From: Anaerolineaceae bacterium | Lineage (GTDB): Bacteria; Chloroflexota; Anaerolineae; Anaerolineales; Villigracilaceae | Assembly: GCA_003598975.1 (NCBI GenBank) | Contig: QZIJ01000036.1 | Location: forward strand, 1 to 64,000 | DNA length: 64,000 nucleotides | Direction: 5' to 3' | Part shown: one piece after another, positions 31,801 through 40,397 of the stretch | Layout of the letters: each line of letters opens with the position of its first letter | Position numbering within the stretch: the stretch's first letter is position 1 | Made by a program: the position numbers and the translations under genes | Notes under the pieces: model-generated | Told to the model about the DNA's origin: nothing | The model's database searches: none | What the model saw: the letters and a program-made list of their open reading frames with translations, nothing else

Positions 31801-32372
31801 ACCTTGTGGATAGCCGAACTTGATGCACGAGGTCGGAACAGATCATCAGCTTCCTTCGCAAGACGCTCGCGCAGAGTCCTGACCGAAGAAAGCCCCGCTC
31901 CGGCCTCGAACAAACTTTGCCCAAGCTCCCCCTTCCCTTCGCTCAATGCCTTGCCCCCGGCGACCAACTCGTCGTGGTCAAGGCCAAACATTGAAGTGTA
32001 GAGACCCTCCGTCAGACCTCCCATCCATGTAGTCAGCACCTCGTCGGGTATCGCTTCGCCAAGTTCATCGCCAGTCAGTGGGTCGTATTTGATTAAACTA
32101 TTTTTGCGCGCCTTGCGCCGCATGGCTGCAAGCCGCTCACTGTTGCCCAACTCCAGCACGACACCGACACGCAGGTTGGGATTGGCGTGTAAATGATTAT
32201 CGGTTGTCCTCTCAGGAACGCCGAACAGGGCAGCTTTTAAAGCGCGGGAAATTGTCGTTTTCCCCGCTTCGTTGGGTCCATAAGCAATATGAAAATCAGT
32301 TCCCGCATCGAAAGTGATGCGGCGATCAGTAAAGTGACCGAATGCCTTCAGGTCGAGTTGTGCGATTCTCAT
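28881..32372 (-). CDS. YhaN-like SMC/SbcC-type ATPase
   Basis: 1163 aa; FHIAYGPNEAGKTTISRALKAALFG Walker A, coiled coil, LSSGTRDQLFLALRLAAIE signature, VVVDDIVINFDD Walker B. Confidence 0.88.
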   Translation of the reverse strand: MRIAQLDLKAFGHFTDRRITFDAGTDFHIAYGPNEAGKTTISRALKAALFGVPERTTDNHLHANPNLRVGVVLELGNSERLAAMRRKARKNSLIKYDPLTGDELGEAIPDEVLTTWMGGLTEGLYTSMFGLDHDELVAGGKALSEGKGELGQSLFEAGAGLSSVRTLRERLAKEADDLFRPRASSSAIHKVLEQYSEARKEAKAAQTKPAEWESLRKATEEARATYDAARSQQEVLQREARRLERLAAVLPDVASRSLALERLADLGDVTKLPPEASALRMGAETQLRQAEQSGREAADNMARLRAELEAIELPQTILDESGSIESLYFTLEAFRAARDAAASAKGRGEQADARIGSLLSAIGESHQDNLRSLIPSATLRARVQSQATKGATLQTELDALTRLTSTTKRELDDLNAELSELGLQDVPTSVVDAISVFEAQGNSESKAEELTRQAANLEATLAHDATMLADKPIEALVSMGIPLAAELQHFHAAREELETRRQILRDKIEGIENDIATVSGELEGLMQQSEVPTAEHLAEQRGLRESLWQKIRSKVFPAQNERQEEEVLPTAAEYEFSVQAADVTADSRFADAARVSQHSELLKRQAQMRNVIELERTRLERVGKETSELKSQWQALIDKYGLPSLGVAEMTDWLNKRELFMQRYKAYADVKQQASMADEQAVMMGNNLSLALSEAGLPALGENESLAQAIGRARAFVDHANKAAASQKVLARKKKNAEEKLADAVAQADKSKSLLEEWRVSWSDSMQAIRLNPDAGGEEATARLGQFEDFEDALDMQDASRAELATAIATVTRVEGETARLCEAIQYDRANRSADAVVETLYERLTEGKKLVQRRKSLEERIEEAGKASARADQIMRQANQELANLKSAAGCETLAELFDAENRSAEYLKLESEIDAIEERLVTASALPLQELLSQAAGQDLVLVKASLERAVGDLHACTPQVEERHGKLIEAEAALGKVDGDAVAADAEQRAADAVARLSNLIAEYASARLSSSIISEVIETYQQRYQGPLLARASELFATITGGRFAKVATDFDEDMTILVGVRANGKRETVGNLSSGTRDQLFLALRLAAIESHVANQEPMPVVVDDIVINFDDASASATFKVLAELSKKTQVLFFTHHEHLLERAASAIGSGSFMAHKL

Positions 32373-33634
32373 TGCTCGCCCTCAAGAGAAATTGAGGCAA
32401 GCAGCCGCTCGCGCGCCGCTGCTAGTGCCTCAACGCGAACCTCATTTGAAAGCGGCTTTAGTAACGAATCCCGCTCCCGCAACTCGGCGGGTATCTTCTG
32501 TTCGAGTTCCGATAGAACAGATTCCGCCATCTTCGCCAATGCTTCTGGATCGGCAGCAAGTACGTCGAGCTTCTTCAACAGCATGCCGAACGGATCATCT
32601 CGTTTTGCTAAAGCGGCAAGGTCAAGTGGGGCTGACACAGAAAGCTTGATCTTTTCCAGCCAAGCCGTGCCACCCGAAGCTTCATTCAGCCATGCGCATA
32701 CATCTGCCCGAAAGCCTTCCGGGCTGCCGACGAGCTTGCCGTGCAATGGTGTCCGTCCGCCAATCGAGAATCGCAACGCCAGCAGACGGCCGCAAGATTC
32801 CAACACAGCGCCCCGCACAGCCTGCTGAACTGACTCCTGAAGATCGTCTAGAGTTGCCGCATCAGTTGCATCAATCGTCAGATGCTGCCAGCGCGCTACA
32901 TCCGTCGCAGCGAACTCAACAGAACGAATGCCATCCTCAGCATCGCCTTCCACAACCATGCAGCCTTTCTCTCCAAGTTCGCGTGCGTGTCTTCCTTGGG
33001 TATTCCCTGGGAATACGATCCACGGATTTTCCCGCACAACCTCTCGCTGATGGACATGACCAAGCGCCCAATAGTGGTAGCCCTTACCGACAAGCCGTTC
33101 AGGTGTTGTAGGTGCATAGGGTTCGTGCCCCTCACGACCAGCAAGCGCCGTGTGCAGCAGTCCAATATTAAGGAGTCCAGAGTGTGCGTCCGGATAATGG
33201 GCAGAAAGATCATCTGTGATCTCTCCAGTAGCAAAGCTCTGACCGTGAATTGCAAAGCCAATATTCTTATCAACGATCGTCTCAGGCTTTGACGATTTGA
33301 ACACATGCACACTTTTCGGCAATGGCACGGCCTTAGAAATCTTGCTCATGGCATCGTGATTGCCACGAACGATGAAAGCACGGATATTGGCATCAGCGAG
33401 ACGGCGAAGTTGATTCGCAAAAAATAGCCCGGCATTAAAGTCGAGCAAATCGCCATCGAACACGTCCCCCGCTATCAGAACAAAATCCACCTCTCTTTCC
33501 AGAGCAAGATCAATTATGTTGATAAACGAGCGGCGTGTTGCCTCGCGCATGTCATCAACTGGAGCCCCCTCGTAGCGTTCCAGGCCCCGCAACGGACTGT
33601 CAAGATGAAGGTCAGCGGCGTGAATGAATTTCAA
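32369..33634 (-). CDS. YhaO/SbcD-like metallophosphatase (DNA repair exonuclease family)
   Basis: HAADLHLDSP, LIAGDVFDGDLLD, VRGNHDAM, ALGHVHQRE motifs; 4-bp overlap with the YhaN-like gene. Confidence 0.9.
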   Translation of the reverse strand: MKFIHAADLHLDSPLRGLERYEGAPVDDMREATRRSFINIIDLALEREVDFVLIAGDVFDGDLLDFNAGLFFANQLRRLADANIRAFIVRGNHDAMSKISKAVPLPKSVHVFKSSKPETIVDKNIGFAIHGQSFATGEITDDLSAHYPDAHSGLLNIGLLHTALAGREGHEPYAPTTPERLVGKGYHYWALGHVHQREVVRENPWIVFPGNTQGRHARELGEKGCMVVEGDAEDGIRSVEFAATDVARWQHLTIDATDAATLDDLQESVQQAVRGAVLESCGRLLALRFSIGGRTPLHGKLVGSPEGFRADVCAWLNEASGGTAWLEKIKLSVSAPLDLAALAKRDDPFGMLLKKLDVLAADPEALAKMAESVLSELEQKIPAELRERDSLLKPLSNEVRVEALAAARERLLASISLEGEQ

Positions 33635-33902
33635 TTAAAACTCTCCTTCTCTTTCGTCCGTGATAACTTGGTCACGAACAACATTGACGTTTATTGGCAA
33701 TAATAGCAGGGGGCTAGCACGGATACGAAACTTTGGATTCGAATGCACTCCCTAGTTGCCTAGCCTTACTTCTACCCACCATAAGTTATACTGGGATTTA
33801 GCTTGCGAATTTGACCGGACTAGATACAGATGTATGCTCTTTGCCAACGGCACAAAATGCGCAAAAACTGAAGATAGCAGCGACTAATCCAGGAGAACCC
33901 AA

Positions 33903-35855
33903 ATGGCAGGAGAAAATCGATCTAAGCTGGTACGCATGACCGTTCGCAACATCGGTTGCATCGGCAATGAAGAAGTTGAAATTTCTCTCGACAATGTTGT
34001 TTGCTTGGTTGGCAAAAACAATTCCGGAAAATCCACCATCCTCAGAGCATATGAACTTGCGAAAGGCTCTGTTCAATTTGAAAAGGACAGAGACCGCTAC
34101 CAGCATGCAGAAGATGATCAGCCCTCTGATGTGGTGTTGGAAGTTCATATTCCAGAAGGTATCGGTAACATCCATGCAGATTGGAAAACAGAGCAGGATG
34201 GATTATTGATTGTTAAGAGCAGATGGCAATGGTCAGCCCCTGACTTCCAGAAGATACGAACGACTTGGAATCCCAAAGGCGGAGAGAATGGAACAGGTGC
34301 TTGGGATCCCGATAAAAATGCCGCCGGGCTGGACAATGTATTCACCGCTCGTCTTCCGCGCCCACTTCGTATCGGCTCCCTTGACGACGCAGCAAAGACC
34401 GAGGAAATGCTCCTCACGCTTGCTTTGACACCGCTTCTCGCGAACTTGGAAAGAGAACGTAAGAACTCTGAATCTGAACTGGCGATAGCAATTGCCAGCG
34501 TCAGTGGACATATCGATAGCCTCAGTGAAACCCACAAGGAGGATTTCAATCAGATCGCGAAAAAAGTTACAACCGGATTTCAAAGCGTTTTCCCATCTCT
34601 TGGGGTTCGGTTGGATATTGCTGCAGCGCCCCTCGTACCAAAAATTGAAGACCTTGTAAAAAAAGGCTCAGGGCTTCGTATTACTGACGGGAAAGCCAAT
34701 ACATCGCTTGATCAGCAGGGTACAGGAGCCAGGCGTGCTCTGTTCTGGGCCATGCTGCAAGTTCACAATGAACTTTCTAGGGAGCGAGAGATTCGGGATG
34801 ACTTCAGGAAGAAACTGGAAAAAGATTTAGCCGAAGAAGAAAAAAAGAAGAAAAAAGCCAAACCAGAAAACTTGGCGGAGATTGAAGCAAAGATTGCCGA
34901 TCTCAATGCTCAACTCGCAGCACACAACGATGGGGCACCAATCCCAGAAAGCCCAGAAGACCCTGCGTTGCCAGGTTATCTATTGCTGATTGATGAACCG
35001 GAAAACGCCTTACATCCCATGGCTGCACGCGCAGCTCAACGTCATTTATACAAGCTGGCAGAAAGTCCAGACTGGCAGGTGATGATGACGACGCACTCGC
35101 CATACTTCATCAATCCATTTGAAGATCATACGACAATAGTTCGCCTCGAACGGACGACAGACGAAAATAACTCGCCGATTGAACCGAAAACATACCGATC
35201 GGACTTAATCACTTTCGAAGGTGATGACAAGCAAAGGCTCCAAGCACTACAGCACATTGACCCAAGCTTCGCTGAAGTATTCTTCGGCTCATATCCAGTA
35301 CTGGTCGAAGGTGACACTGAACATGCCGCCTTTATGGCTGCCATTATTGAAAAGCAGCATGAGCTAATGGAACGGGTCACCGTCATTCGCGCCCGTGGAA
35401 AGGCAATCCTTGTTCCTCTGATCAAGGTTTTGAAGCACTTTAAGATCAGCTTCGGAATCATCCATGATAGTGATGCCCCGTTCAGGAGGAATGGAGATAA
35501 AAACGGCATGTGGACAGAGAATGGAAAGATTTGGACAGCAATCAAGCAAGCAAGGGAGGCGGGGGTTACTGTTCGACACAGAGTCAGTATCCCAGACTTC
35601 GAGCGGTATCTTGGGGGAGACGAGGAGTCAAAGGACAAGCCACTGAATGCATACCAAAAGGTCACCAACGAGGCCGCATTGAGCGAACAGGTACAGACTC
35701 TCCTAAATGAACTACTTAGCAGCGAACAGCATGAGCCATTCCAAGCTGTCCCTCCTACCAAGGATACCGATTACCTTGAACTGTTGCGCGCTGAAGTATT
35801 GAAGTGGGCAACTGAAAGTGGCCTAGCTGAAAATCCGCGCTTTAAAGGCAAGTGA
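33903..35855 (+). CDS. OLD-family ATP-dependent nuclease (AAA + TOPRIM)
   Basis: CLVGKNNSGKSTILRAYE Walker A, LLIDEPENALHPMAARAAQ Walker B, TOPRIM YPVLVEGDTEHAAFMAAI and IIHDSDAPF. Confidence 0.88.
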   Translation: MAGENRSKLVRMTVRNIGCIGNEEVEISLDNVVCLVGKNNSGKSTILRAYELAKGSVQFEKDRDRYQHAEDDQPSDVVLEVHIPEGIGNIHADWKTEQDGLLIVKSRWQWSAPDFQKIRTTWNPKGGENGTGAWDPDKNAAGLDNVFTARLPRPLRIGSLDDAAKTEEMLLTLALTPLLANLERERKNSESELAIAIASVSGHIDSLSETHKEDFNQIAKKVTTGFQSVFPSLGVRLDIAAAPLVPKIEDLVKKGSGLRITDGKANTSLDQQGTGARRALFWAMLQVHNELSREREIRDDFRKKLEKDLAEEEKKKKKAKPENLAEIEAKIADLNAQLAAHNDGAPIPESPEDPALPGYLLLIDEPENALHPMAARAAQRHLYKLAESPDWQVMMTTHSPYFINPFEDHTTIVRLERTTDENNSPIEPKTYRSDLITFEGDDKQRLQALQHIDPSFAEVFFGSYPVLVEGDTEHAAFMAAIIEKQHELMERVTVIRARGKAILVPLIKVLKHFKISFGIIHDSDAPFRRNGDKNGMWTENGKIWTAIKQAREAGVTVRHRVSIPDFERYLGGDEESKDKPLNAYQKVTNEAALSEQVQTLLNELLSSEQHEPFQAVPPTKDTDYLELLRAEVLKWATESGLAENPRFKGK

Positions 35856-35894
35856 AAAATGGATGATGTTATATATATGTGATTCGATAACACA

Positions 35895-36185
35895 TCAAGC
35901 CATGACCTCGACCTGCACCCATTTCATGATATTCCCTCGATCGGTTTCCACTGGTCGAGCAACAAGCAGGATCGCGCCATTGGGCACGAGGCTCACCGCC
36001 TCCTTGTTTCTCACGGCATCAACCCAACCGCCATGAAGGCCAAGTTCTTTGTCACGCTCGGCCTCCTCGATGATTTGGCAAACATCTTCTAATGAGATTT
36101 CGGTCAGTGTGATGTCAGCGGTCAGCGATGAAAGCATCCCAAGATCGAACTGGTCAGTCAACAAGTAGCGAGGTGGCTTGTTCAT
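35895..36185 (-). CDS. Hypothetical protein downstream of MobI-like gene
   Basis: 96 aa ORF overlapping the start of 36182..36685. Confidence 0.6.
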   Translation of the reverse strand: MNKPPRYLLTDQFDLGMLSSLTADITLTEISLEDVCQIIEEAERDKELGLHGGWVDAVRNKEAVSLVPNGAILLVARPVETDRGNIMKWVQVEVMA

Positions 36186-36685
36186 TGCGCTTCCTCGGTC
36201 GAATTTTCCTGCATGCTGCCTGCCATAAACCGTTCCAGCCGGCCAAGGGTGAGTAGCATATCGGAAAGGTAGTGCGCCTGACGGCGGTATTGGCTGGCCT
36301 CGGCCTCGACCTTGGTCACCAGATCGTCATCCCACCCCACAGTATGTCGAAACAGATCATCCATGCAGTAGGAAAAAATCTGCGCATCCCTCCGCCTGCT
36401 CTTGTTGCGCTTTGGAATATACGCCCACTTTTTCTTGCGCCCGGTCTCCTTCTTGCCATGCCAGCCGACGGAGTACCATTCGAGGGAAAGAGCGTTGGCA
36501 TTTTCACTCAAGCGAACCCGGAACTGAAGCGTGTTTTTATTGTTCCAATCCTTGCACTTGTTCGTATCCATGACTTCCTGCAAGTAGCGGTTTCCGAGGT
36601 CTTTGGCATTCTCGAATATCTCTCTCAGTTGACCTTGAATCATCAATCTTGCTTCCATAATCCACTCTTCCATAATGCAGTCCAC
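36182..36685 (-). CDS. MobI-like conjugative mobilization protein (tentative)
   Basis: 167 aa small charged protein with ...WYSVGWHGKKETGRKKKWAYIPKRNKSRR..., next to an inverted-repeat-rich intergenic region; resembles the MobI(A/C)/SXT family by size and context. Confidence 0.5.
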   Translation of the reverse strand: MDCIMEEWIMEARLMIQGQLREIFENAKDLGNRYLQEVMDTNKCKDWNNKNTLQFRVRLSENANALSLEWYSVGWHGKKETGRKKKWAYIPKRNKSRRRDAQIFSYCMDDLFRHTVGWDDDLVTKVEAEASQYRRQAHYLSDMLLTLGRLERFMAGSMQENSTEEAQ

Positions 36686-37144
36686 TCCCGCTATTAAAGA
36701 TCAGGATTCACGACCCAACGAATCCTTCTGAGCAACTCACCTGCCGACAAAAATGCCGATGACCTGAAGTTTTTTCGGTTCCAAGACGGTATTCAGGCCA
36801 TCAACGAAGGCCAATATCTCGATATTTCTCACACCAAGGAGGAGTGGCGACGATTCCCACAAGATGCAAGCACATCGAATCCTTATGGATAAGGATTCAT
36901 GGGTACGCATCGTAATTTCCACGTATGGCCGCGTGCGGTTGAAATGCGTCCTTTTTGGTCACATTTCAGATGCCGCACAATCCAGCATCGCCATAGCATC
37001 AGGTTCTCTGGCGGTTCATACAATGTTTTTTCTCTCTGAAAATAAACGTTGTGTCCTTGCAGGATTTCTGCTGTGCAACTGCCAGTTCTCGCCGCACCAC
37101 TCTGCGGACTGTGACCAACGAAGTACAACTGGAGATAACCTGAA
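36686..37144. promoter_or_regulatory. Inverted-repeat-rich intergenic region (candidate oriT and promoter)
   Basis: GAATCCTTA-TGGA-TAAGGATTC (36877..36898), AGGATTC-N10-GAATCCT (36703..36726), and the 29-bp palindrome at 36940..36968. Confidence 0.5.
36940..36968. promoter_or_regulatory. 29-bp palindromic operator, site 4 (between MobI-like and ParM-like genes)
   Basis: TGAAATGCGTC-CTTTTTG-GTCACATTTCA, flanked by GTGCGG/CCGCAC. Confidence 0.7.
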
Positions 37145-38119
37145 ATGAATGTTCTCGGAATCGATATTGGCTATTCCAACCTCAAGCTGGCCTATGGGCA
37201 GCAAGGCACCGAACCAAAAGTCATGTTGCGACCGGCGGGCGCTGCACCAGCAGATCGCATGGGCGAAAAAATAGGAGGCGATAGCGAGGAAGATTTTCTG
37301 CGCGTGCTGGTGAACGAAGTGCCGTTTGTCGCAGGCATCTCACCGGATCGCGCCGAACTCTGGAGCCGGGAGCTGCATGAAAATTATCCGTCCACCGATT
37401 CTTACCGCGCCCTCTTCCACGCTGGCTTGCTGTTATCCGAATTCGACCAGGTCAATCTTGTCGTGACCGGCCTGCCGGTGAATCAATACCTCAACCACGA
37501 GCTACGCGAGCGGCTGTCCGGGCAGATGCAGGGGGAACACCAAATCACTCCGCGCAGGAAGATCTTCGTGAACAAGGTCAAAGTTGTCCCACAACCTGTG
37601 GGCGGATTTGTTGATTACGTCTGGGGGTTGCCGGATACATCGGAAATTGAAGACAGTCGGGTACTGGTAGTTGACCCTGGCTTCTTCTCTGTTGACTGGG
37701 TTTTGATAAGCAATGGCGAATTGCGCCGTCAGTCCTGCGGCACAAGCCTGGAAGCATCATCGGTGATTCTCGATGAAGCGGTCAGACTAATTGCGGAGGA
37801 TTTCGGCGGCAATGTTGGTAGGGAACGTCTCGAACATACCCTTCGCAATGGGCATGATCAGGTACGTCTCTTTGGCGAGCGTGTGGACGTGGCTCCGTAT
37901 CTGAAGAAGGCTGCCGACAAGGTCGGCCCTATCGTGACAGCCAGGTTGCGAGAATCGCTGCGAAAGGAAAATGCCAGCGCAGACATGGTGCTGCTCGTAG
38001 GTGGCGGTGCCGGATTCTTCGAGAAGGCGGTGAAAGAAGCATTTCCCCAGCTCAAAGTATCGACGCCTGATTCTCCAGTCTATGCGAACGCACGGGGATT
38101 CTGGCGGATGGGGGCATGA
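37145..38119 (+). CDS. ParM/StbA-like plasmid segregation actin (PRTRC_D-type)
   Basis: 324 aa; GIDIGYSNLKLAYG phosphate-1 motif, VLVVDPGFFSVDWV, MVLLVGGGAGFFE adenosine motif. Confidence 0.85.
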   Translation: MNVLGIDIGYSNLKLAYGQQGTEPKVMLRPAGAAPADRMGEKIGGDSEEDFLRVLVNEVPFVAGISPDRAELWSRELHENYPSTDSYRALFHAGLLLSEFDQVNLVVTGLPVNQYLNHELRERLSGQMQGEHQITPRRKIFVNKVKVVPQPVGGFVDYVWGLPDTSEIEDSRVLVVDPGFFSVDWVLISNGELRRQSCGTSLEASSVILDEAVRLIAEDFGGNVGRERLEHTLRNGHDQVRLFGERVDVAPYLKKAADKVGPIVTARLRESLRKENASADMVLLVGGGAGFFEKAVKEAFPQLKVSTPDSPVYANARGFWRMGA

Positions 38120-38120
38120 G

Positions 38121-38375
38121 ATGTCCTCGATCAGGGTAGTTGTAAAGATCCCGACCGGCACTTACCCGGAGTTGGTTGCTGATCTCGACAAAGTTGCTCC
38201 AAGGGAGCGCGCGGAGCGGTTACGGTTACTGGCGATGATTGGGCTGAAAGAACTGCATCAAATTGAGCCCAGGAGTCGCCAGCATCAGAATATGGCGGAT
38301 TCCCCAAAACAAGGTCTTGGCGTCAGCGAAACCAAAACCAGCAATTTCATCCGCAACCTTACCAATAACCTTTGA
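38121..38375 (+). CDS. Small ParR/StbB-like partner of the ParM-like protein
   Basis: Start ATG 38121 (MSSIRVVVKIPTGTYPELVADLDKV...), directly after parM stop. Confidence 0.6.
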   Translation: MSSIRVVVKIPTGTYPELVADLDKVAPRERAERLRLLAMIGLKELHQIEPRSRQHQNMADSPKQGLGVSETKTSNFIRNLTNNL

Positions 38376-38396
38376 GTTCCGCCCTTCGGGTTTCAA

Positions 38397-38891
38397 CTAC
38401 CTTCTCGCTTTCGCCAATGAGCAGAATGGACATGACCTGGCATGTGACACATTGGGCTCGTAAATAAACATGGTCTGGCACTTTGTGCAACGCTGCCAAC
38501 CAACGATCTTCGACCGCACATCCCTGATGGCGTACCAGGCAGCGTTGATGTCCAGATTGCTATTCCCGACGCGGCAGTGCATCTTCCAGACTCGCAGTAA
38601 CATTGCCGCTGTGATTGACCTCCCACCATCGTCCACACGGTAATAGACGGCAACGAAACTGGAAAGGTCGGCCAACGCCATTGCATCGGTAATGAAAGGC
38701 CGGACGGAATCCGGGAGCTTGCCATTGGGCGGGCTTTCGTTATGGAGTTGCCGCCAACGCAATCGAAGTGGCTTGGAGTGGATATTCGTCAGGTAATGAA
38801 CGATAGGTACGCGGAGCCTCAACCCAATCAGCTCATGCGCAACCCGGCTATTTTCCAGCTCCTCAGGGGAAAGTAACGCCGCCACGGGCAT
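38397..38891 (-). CDS. FlhC-like transcriptional activator subunit (SetC/AcaC type)
   Basis: RLRWRQLHNESPPNGKLPDS motif and CxxC...CxxC zinc site (CTKCQTMFIYEPNVSHARSCPFC). Confidence 0.85.
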   Translation of the reverse strand: MPVAALLSPEELENSRVAHELIGLRLRVPIVHYLTNIHSKPLRLRWRQLHNESPPNGKLPDSVRPFITDAMALADLSSFVAVYYRVDDGGRSITAAMLLRVWKMHCRVGNSNLDINAAWYAIRDVRSKIVGWQRCTKCQTMFIYEPNVSHARSCPFCSLAKARR

Positions 38892-39165
38892 TTCCTACCA
38901 GCGTTGCCTCGGCGTAGGTACTTTTCGCATCCCGAGGCATCTGGAGCAGCCGGTTAAAGGCCGGGTCAGATAATCGGAGTGTGTAGAGCGATATGCCTAT
39001 CGTTTCCGCCAACTCCTCGATTTGATCCATGTCGAGATTGGCTATTCGTTCGATCACCGAGCGGGGCAATCCGGTCATGATTTCTGCCGCCTTCCCATCC
39101 CGCGCCAGTTGGCGCGTAAGCAGCAGGAACTGTCTGTTTATTTTGAGTAGGTCGCGTTTTTCCAT
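38863..39165 (-). CDS. FlhD-like transcriptional activator subunit (SetD/AcaD type)
   Basis: 100 aa; LLKINRQFLLLTRQLARDGKAAEIMTGLPRSVIERIANLDMDQIEELAETI FlhD-like; overlaps the FlhC-like gene. Confidence 0.82.
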   Translation of the reverse strand: MEKRDLLKINRQFLLLTRQLARDGKAAEIMTGLPRSVIERIANLDMDQIEELAETIGISLYTLRLSDPAFNRLLQMPRDAKSTYAEATLVGNARGGVTFP

Positions 39166-39246
39166 AATTAAGTAATAATTTTGTGGTCACGAGTGCGCAT
39201 TTTATATTACAATATATGCATCTTACAACAGCAAGGCGCATATATT

Positions 39247-39882
39247 ATGATTACCTCGGACACTTTATCGACTTCCGGCAATAATCCTGTTGCGGAAATC
39301 CTTGAAGCCCTGATGAGCAAACACCGGTTGAACCAAACCGAGCTGTCAAATCGCTCTGGGGTTTCGCAACCAGCCATCAACCGCATTCTCAATGAACGCT
39401 CCAGGGCAAAGAACCCTCGCAAGGAAACACTCCAGAAAATCGCGGGGGTTCTTGGAGTGACCCCTGAGCAACTGACCGGACAGGAACCAATTTCCATCCG
39501 GATGATGGCCTATGGGGCGGTTCCTGTGATGGGGTGGGAAAACCTGACACATAATGTTCGCAACCAACACAGCATATGGATAGCTTGCCCTGTTGATCAC
39601 AGCGATTTGACGTTCGCTCTCACCGTACAGGGCGAGGCCATGATTGGAGACGACGGATACCGTGAAGGGGAAATCATTTTCATCGACCCTGGTGTTGCCC
39701 CAACTCACGGGAAAGATGTCGTGTTAGTCACGGCAGGAACCGCTCTTTTCCGAAGGATGGTGATCACACAGGAGGGGCGTTTTCTCAAGACAGTGAACCC
39801 CAGTTGGCCCAACCCTATCATGCCACTACCCGCCGATGCCATCATCTGCGGCACGGTGGTGTTTTCCGGCCGTGTGCGCTAG
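39247..39882 (+). CDS. XRE-family repressor with S24/LexA-like C-terminal domain (catalytic residues substituted)
   Basis: HTH LNQTELSNRSGVSQPAINRIL; S24-like ALTVQGEAMIGDDGYREGEIIFIDP...TALFRRMVI. Start re-assigned to ATG 39247. Confidence 0.85.
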   Translation: MITSDTLSTSGNNPVAEILEALMSKHRLNQTELSNRSGVSQPAINRILNERSRAKNPRKETLQKIAGVLGVTPEQLTGQEPISIRMMAYGAVPVMGWENLTHNVRNQHSIWIACPVDHSDLTFALTVQGEAMIGDDGYREGEIIFIDPGVAPTHGKDVVLVTAGTALFRRMVITQEGRFLKTVNPSWPNPIMPLPADAIICGTVVFSGRVR

Positions 39883-39936
39883 TTGTTGCGCGTAGAACCC
39901 GGCTCCGTGCCGTGCAGGGAGAACGCCAGAATTGCT

Positions 39937-39965
39937 TTGACTTGGGGTTTTACCCTGTTTATACT
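39937..39965 (+). promoter_or_regulatory. Sigma70-like promoter of tumE-tumA
   Basis: TTGACT (39937..39942) - 17 bp - TATACT (39960..39965), 24 bp before the tumE start. Confidence 0.7.
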
Positions 39966-39989
39966 TATCTTGTGAGGATATGGTAAGCG

Positions 39990-40397
39990 ATGGCAAAAAA
40001 GGATGCTGAAGATACGCTGGAATTCCTGCTGGCATTCGATGGTCATGTCCACCGTTATGGCGGCGGCTACTGGCTGAAATTCGAGATCGCGGAAGTAGAG
40101 GAGAGCGAAGGAAGACCGCATGGTCTGGACTACTCGTTTACCTTGCATGGGCCAGACAACAGAAGGCTGATCGGTTTTGATAACGCACACGGTGTGCCGG
40201 CCAAGGGGTCACGCTTCAACAAACGCCCGAAAGCGATGGATCACTGGCATAGAACGGAAACAGATGAGGGGCGTCCTTATACGTTCAAGGATGCGGAAAC
40301 ATTGATAGATGATTTTTTCGATGAAGTCGAACGCATGCTCGCAGAGCACGGTATTCCGTTCGAGGCTGTCGAAACAAAGAAAGGAGATAAACCATGA
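39990..40397 (+). CDS. tumE: TumE-family toxin (DUF6516)
   Basis: 135 aa; DYSFTLHGPDNRRLIGFDNAHGV, KAMDHWHRTE pattern; paired with an HTH protein. Confidence 0.8.
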   Translation: MAKKDAEDTLEFLLAFDGHVHRYGGGYWLKFEIAEVEESEGRPHGLDYSFTLHGPDNRRLIGFDNAHGVPAKGSRFNKRPKAMDHWHRTETDEGRPYTFKDAETLIDDFFDEVERMLAEHGIPFEAVETKKGDKP

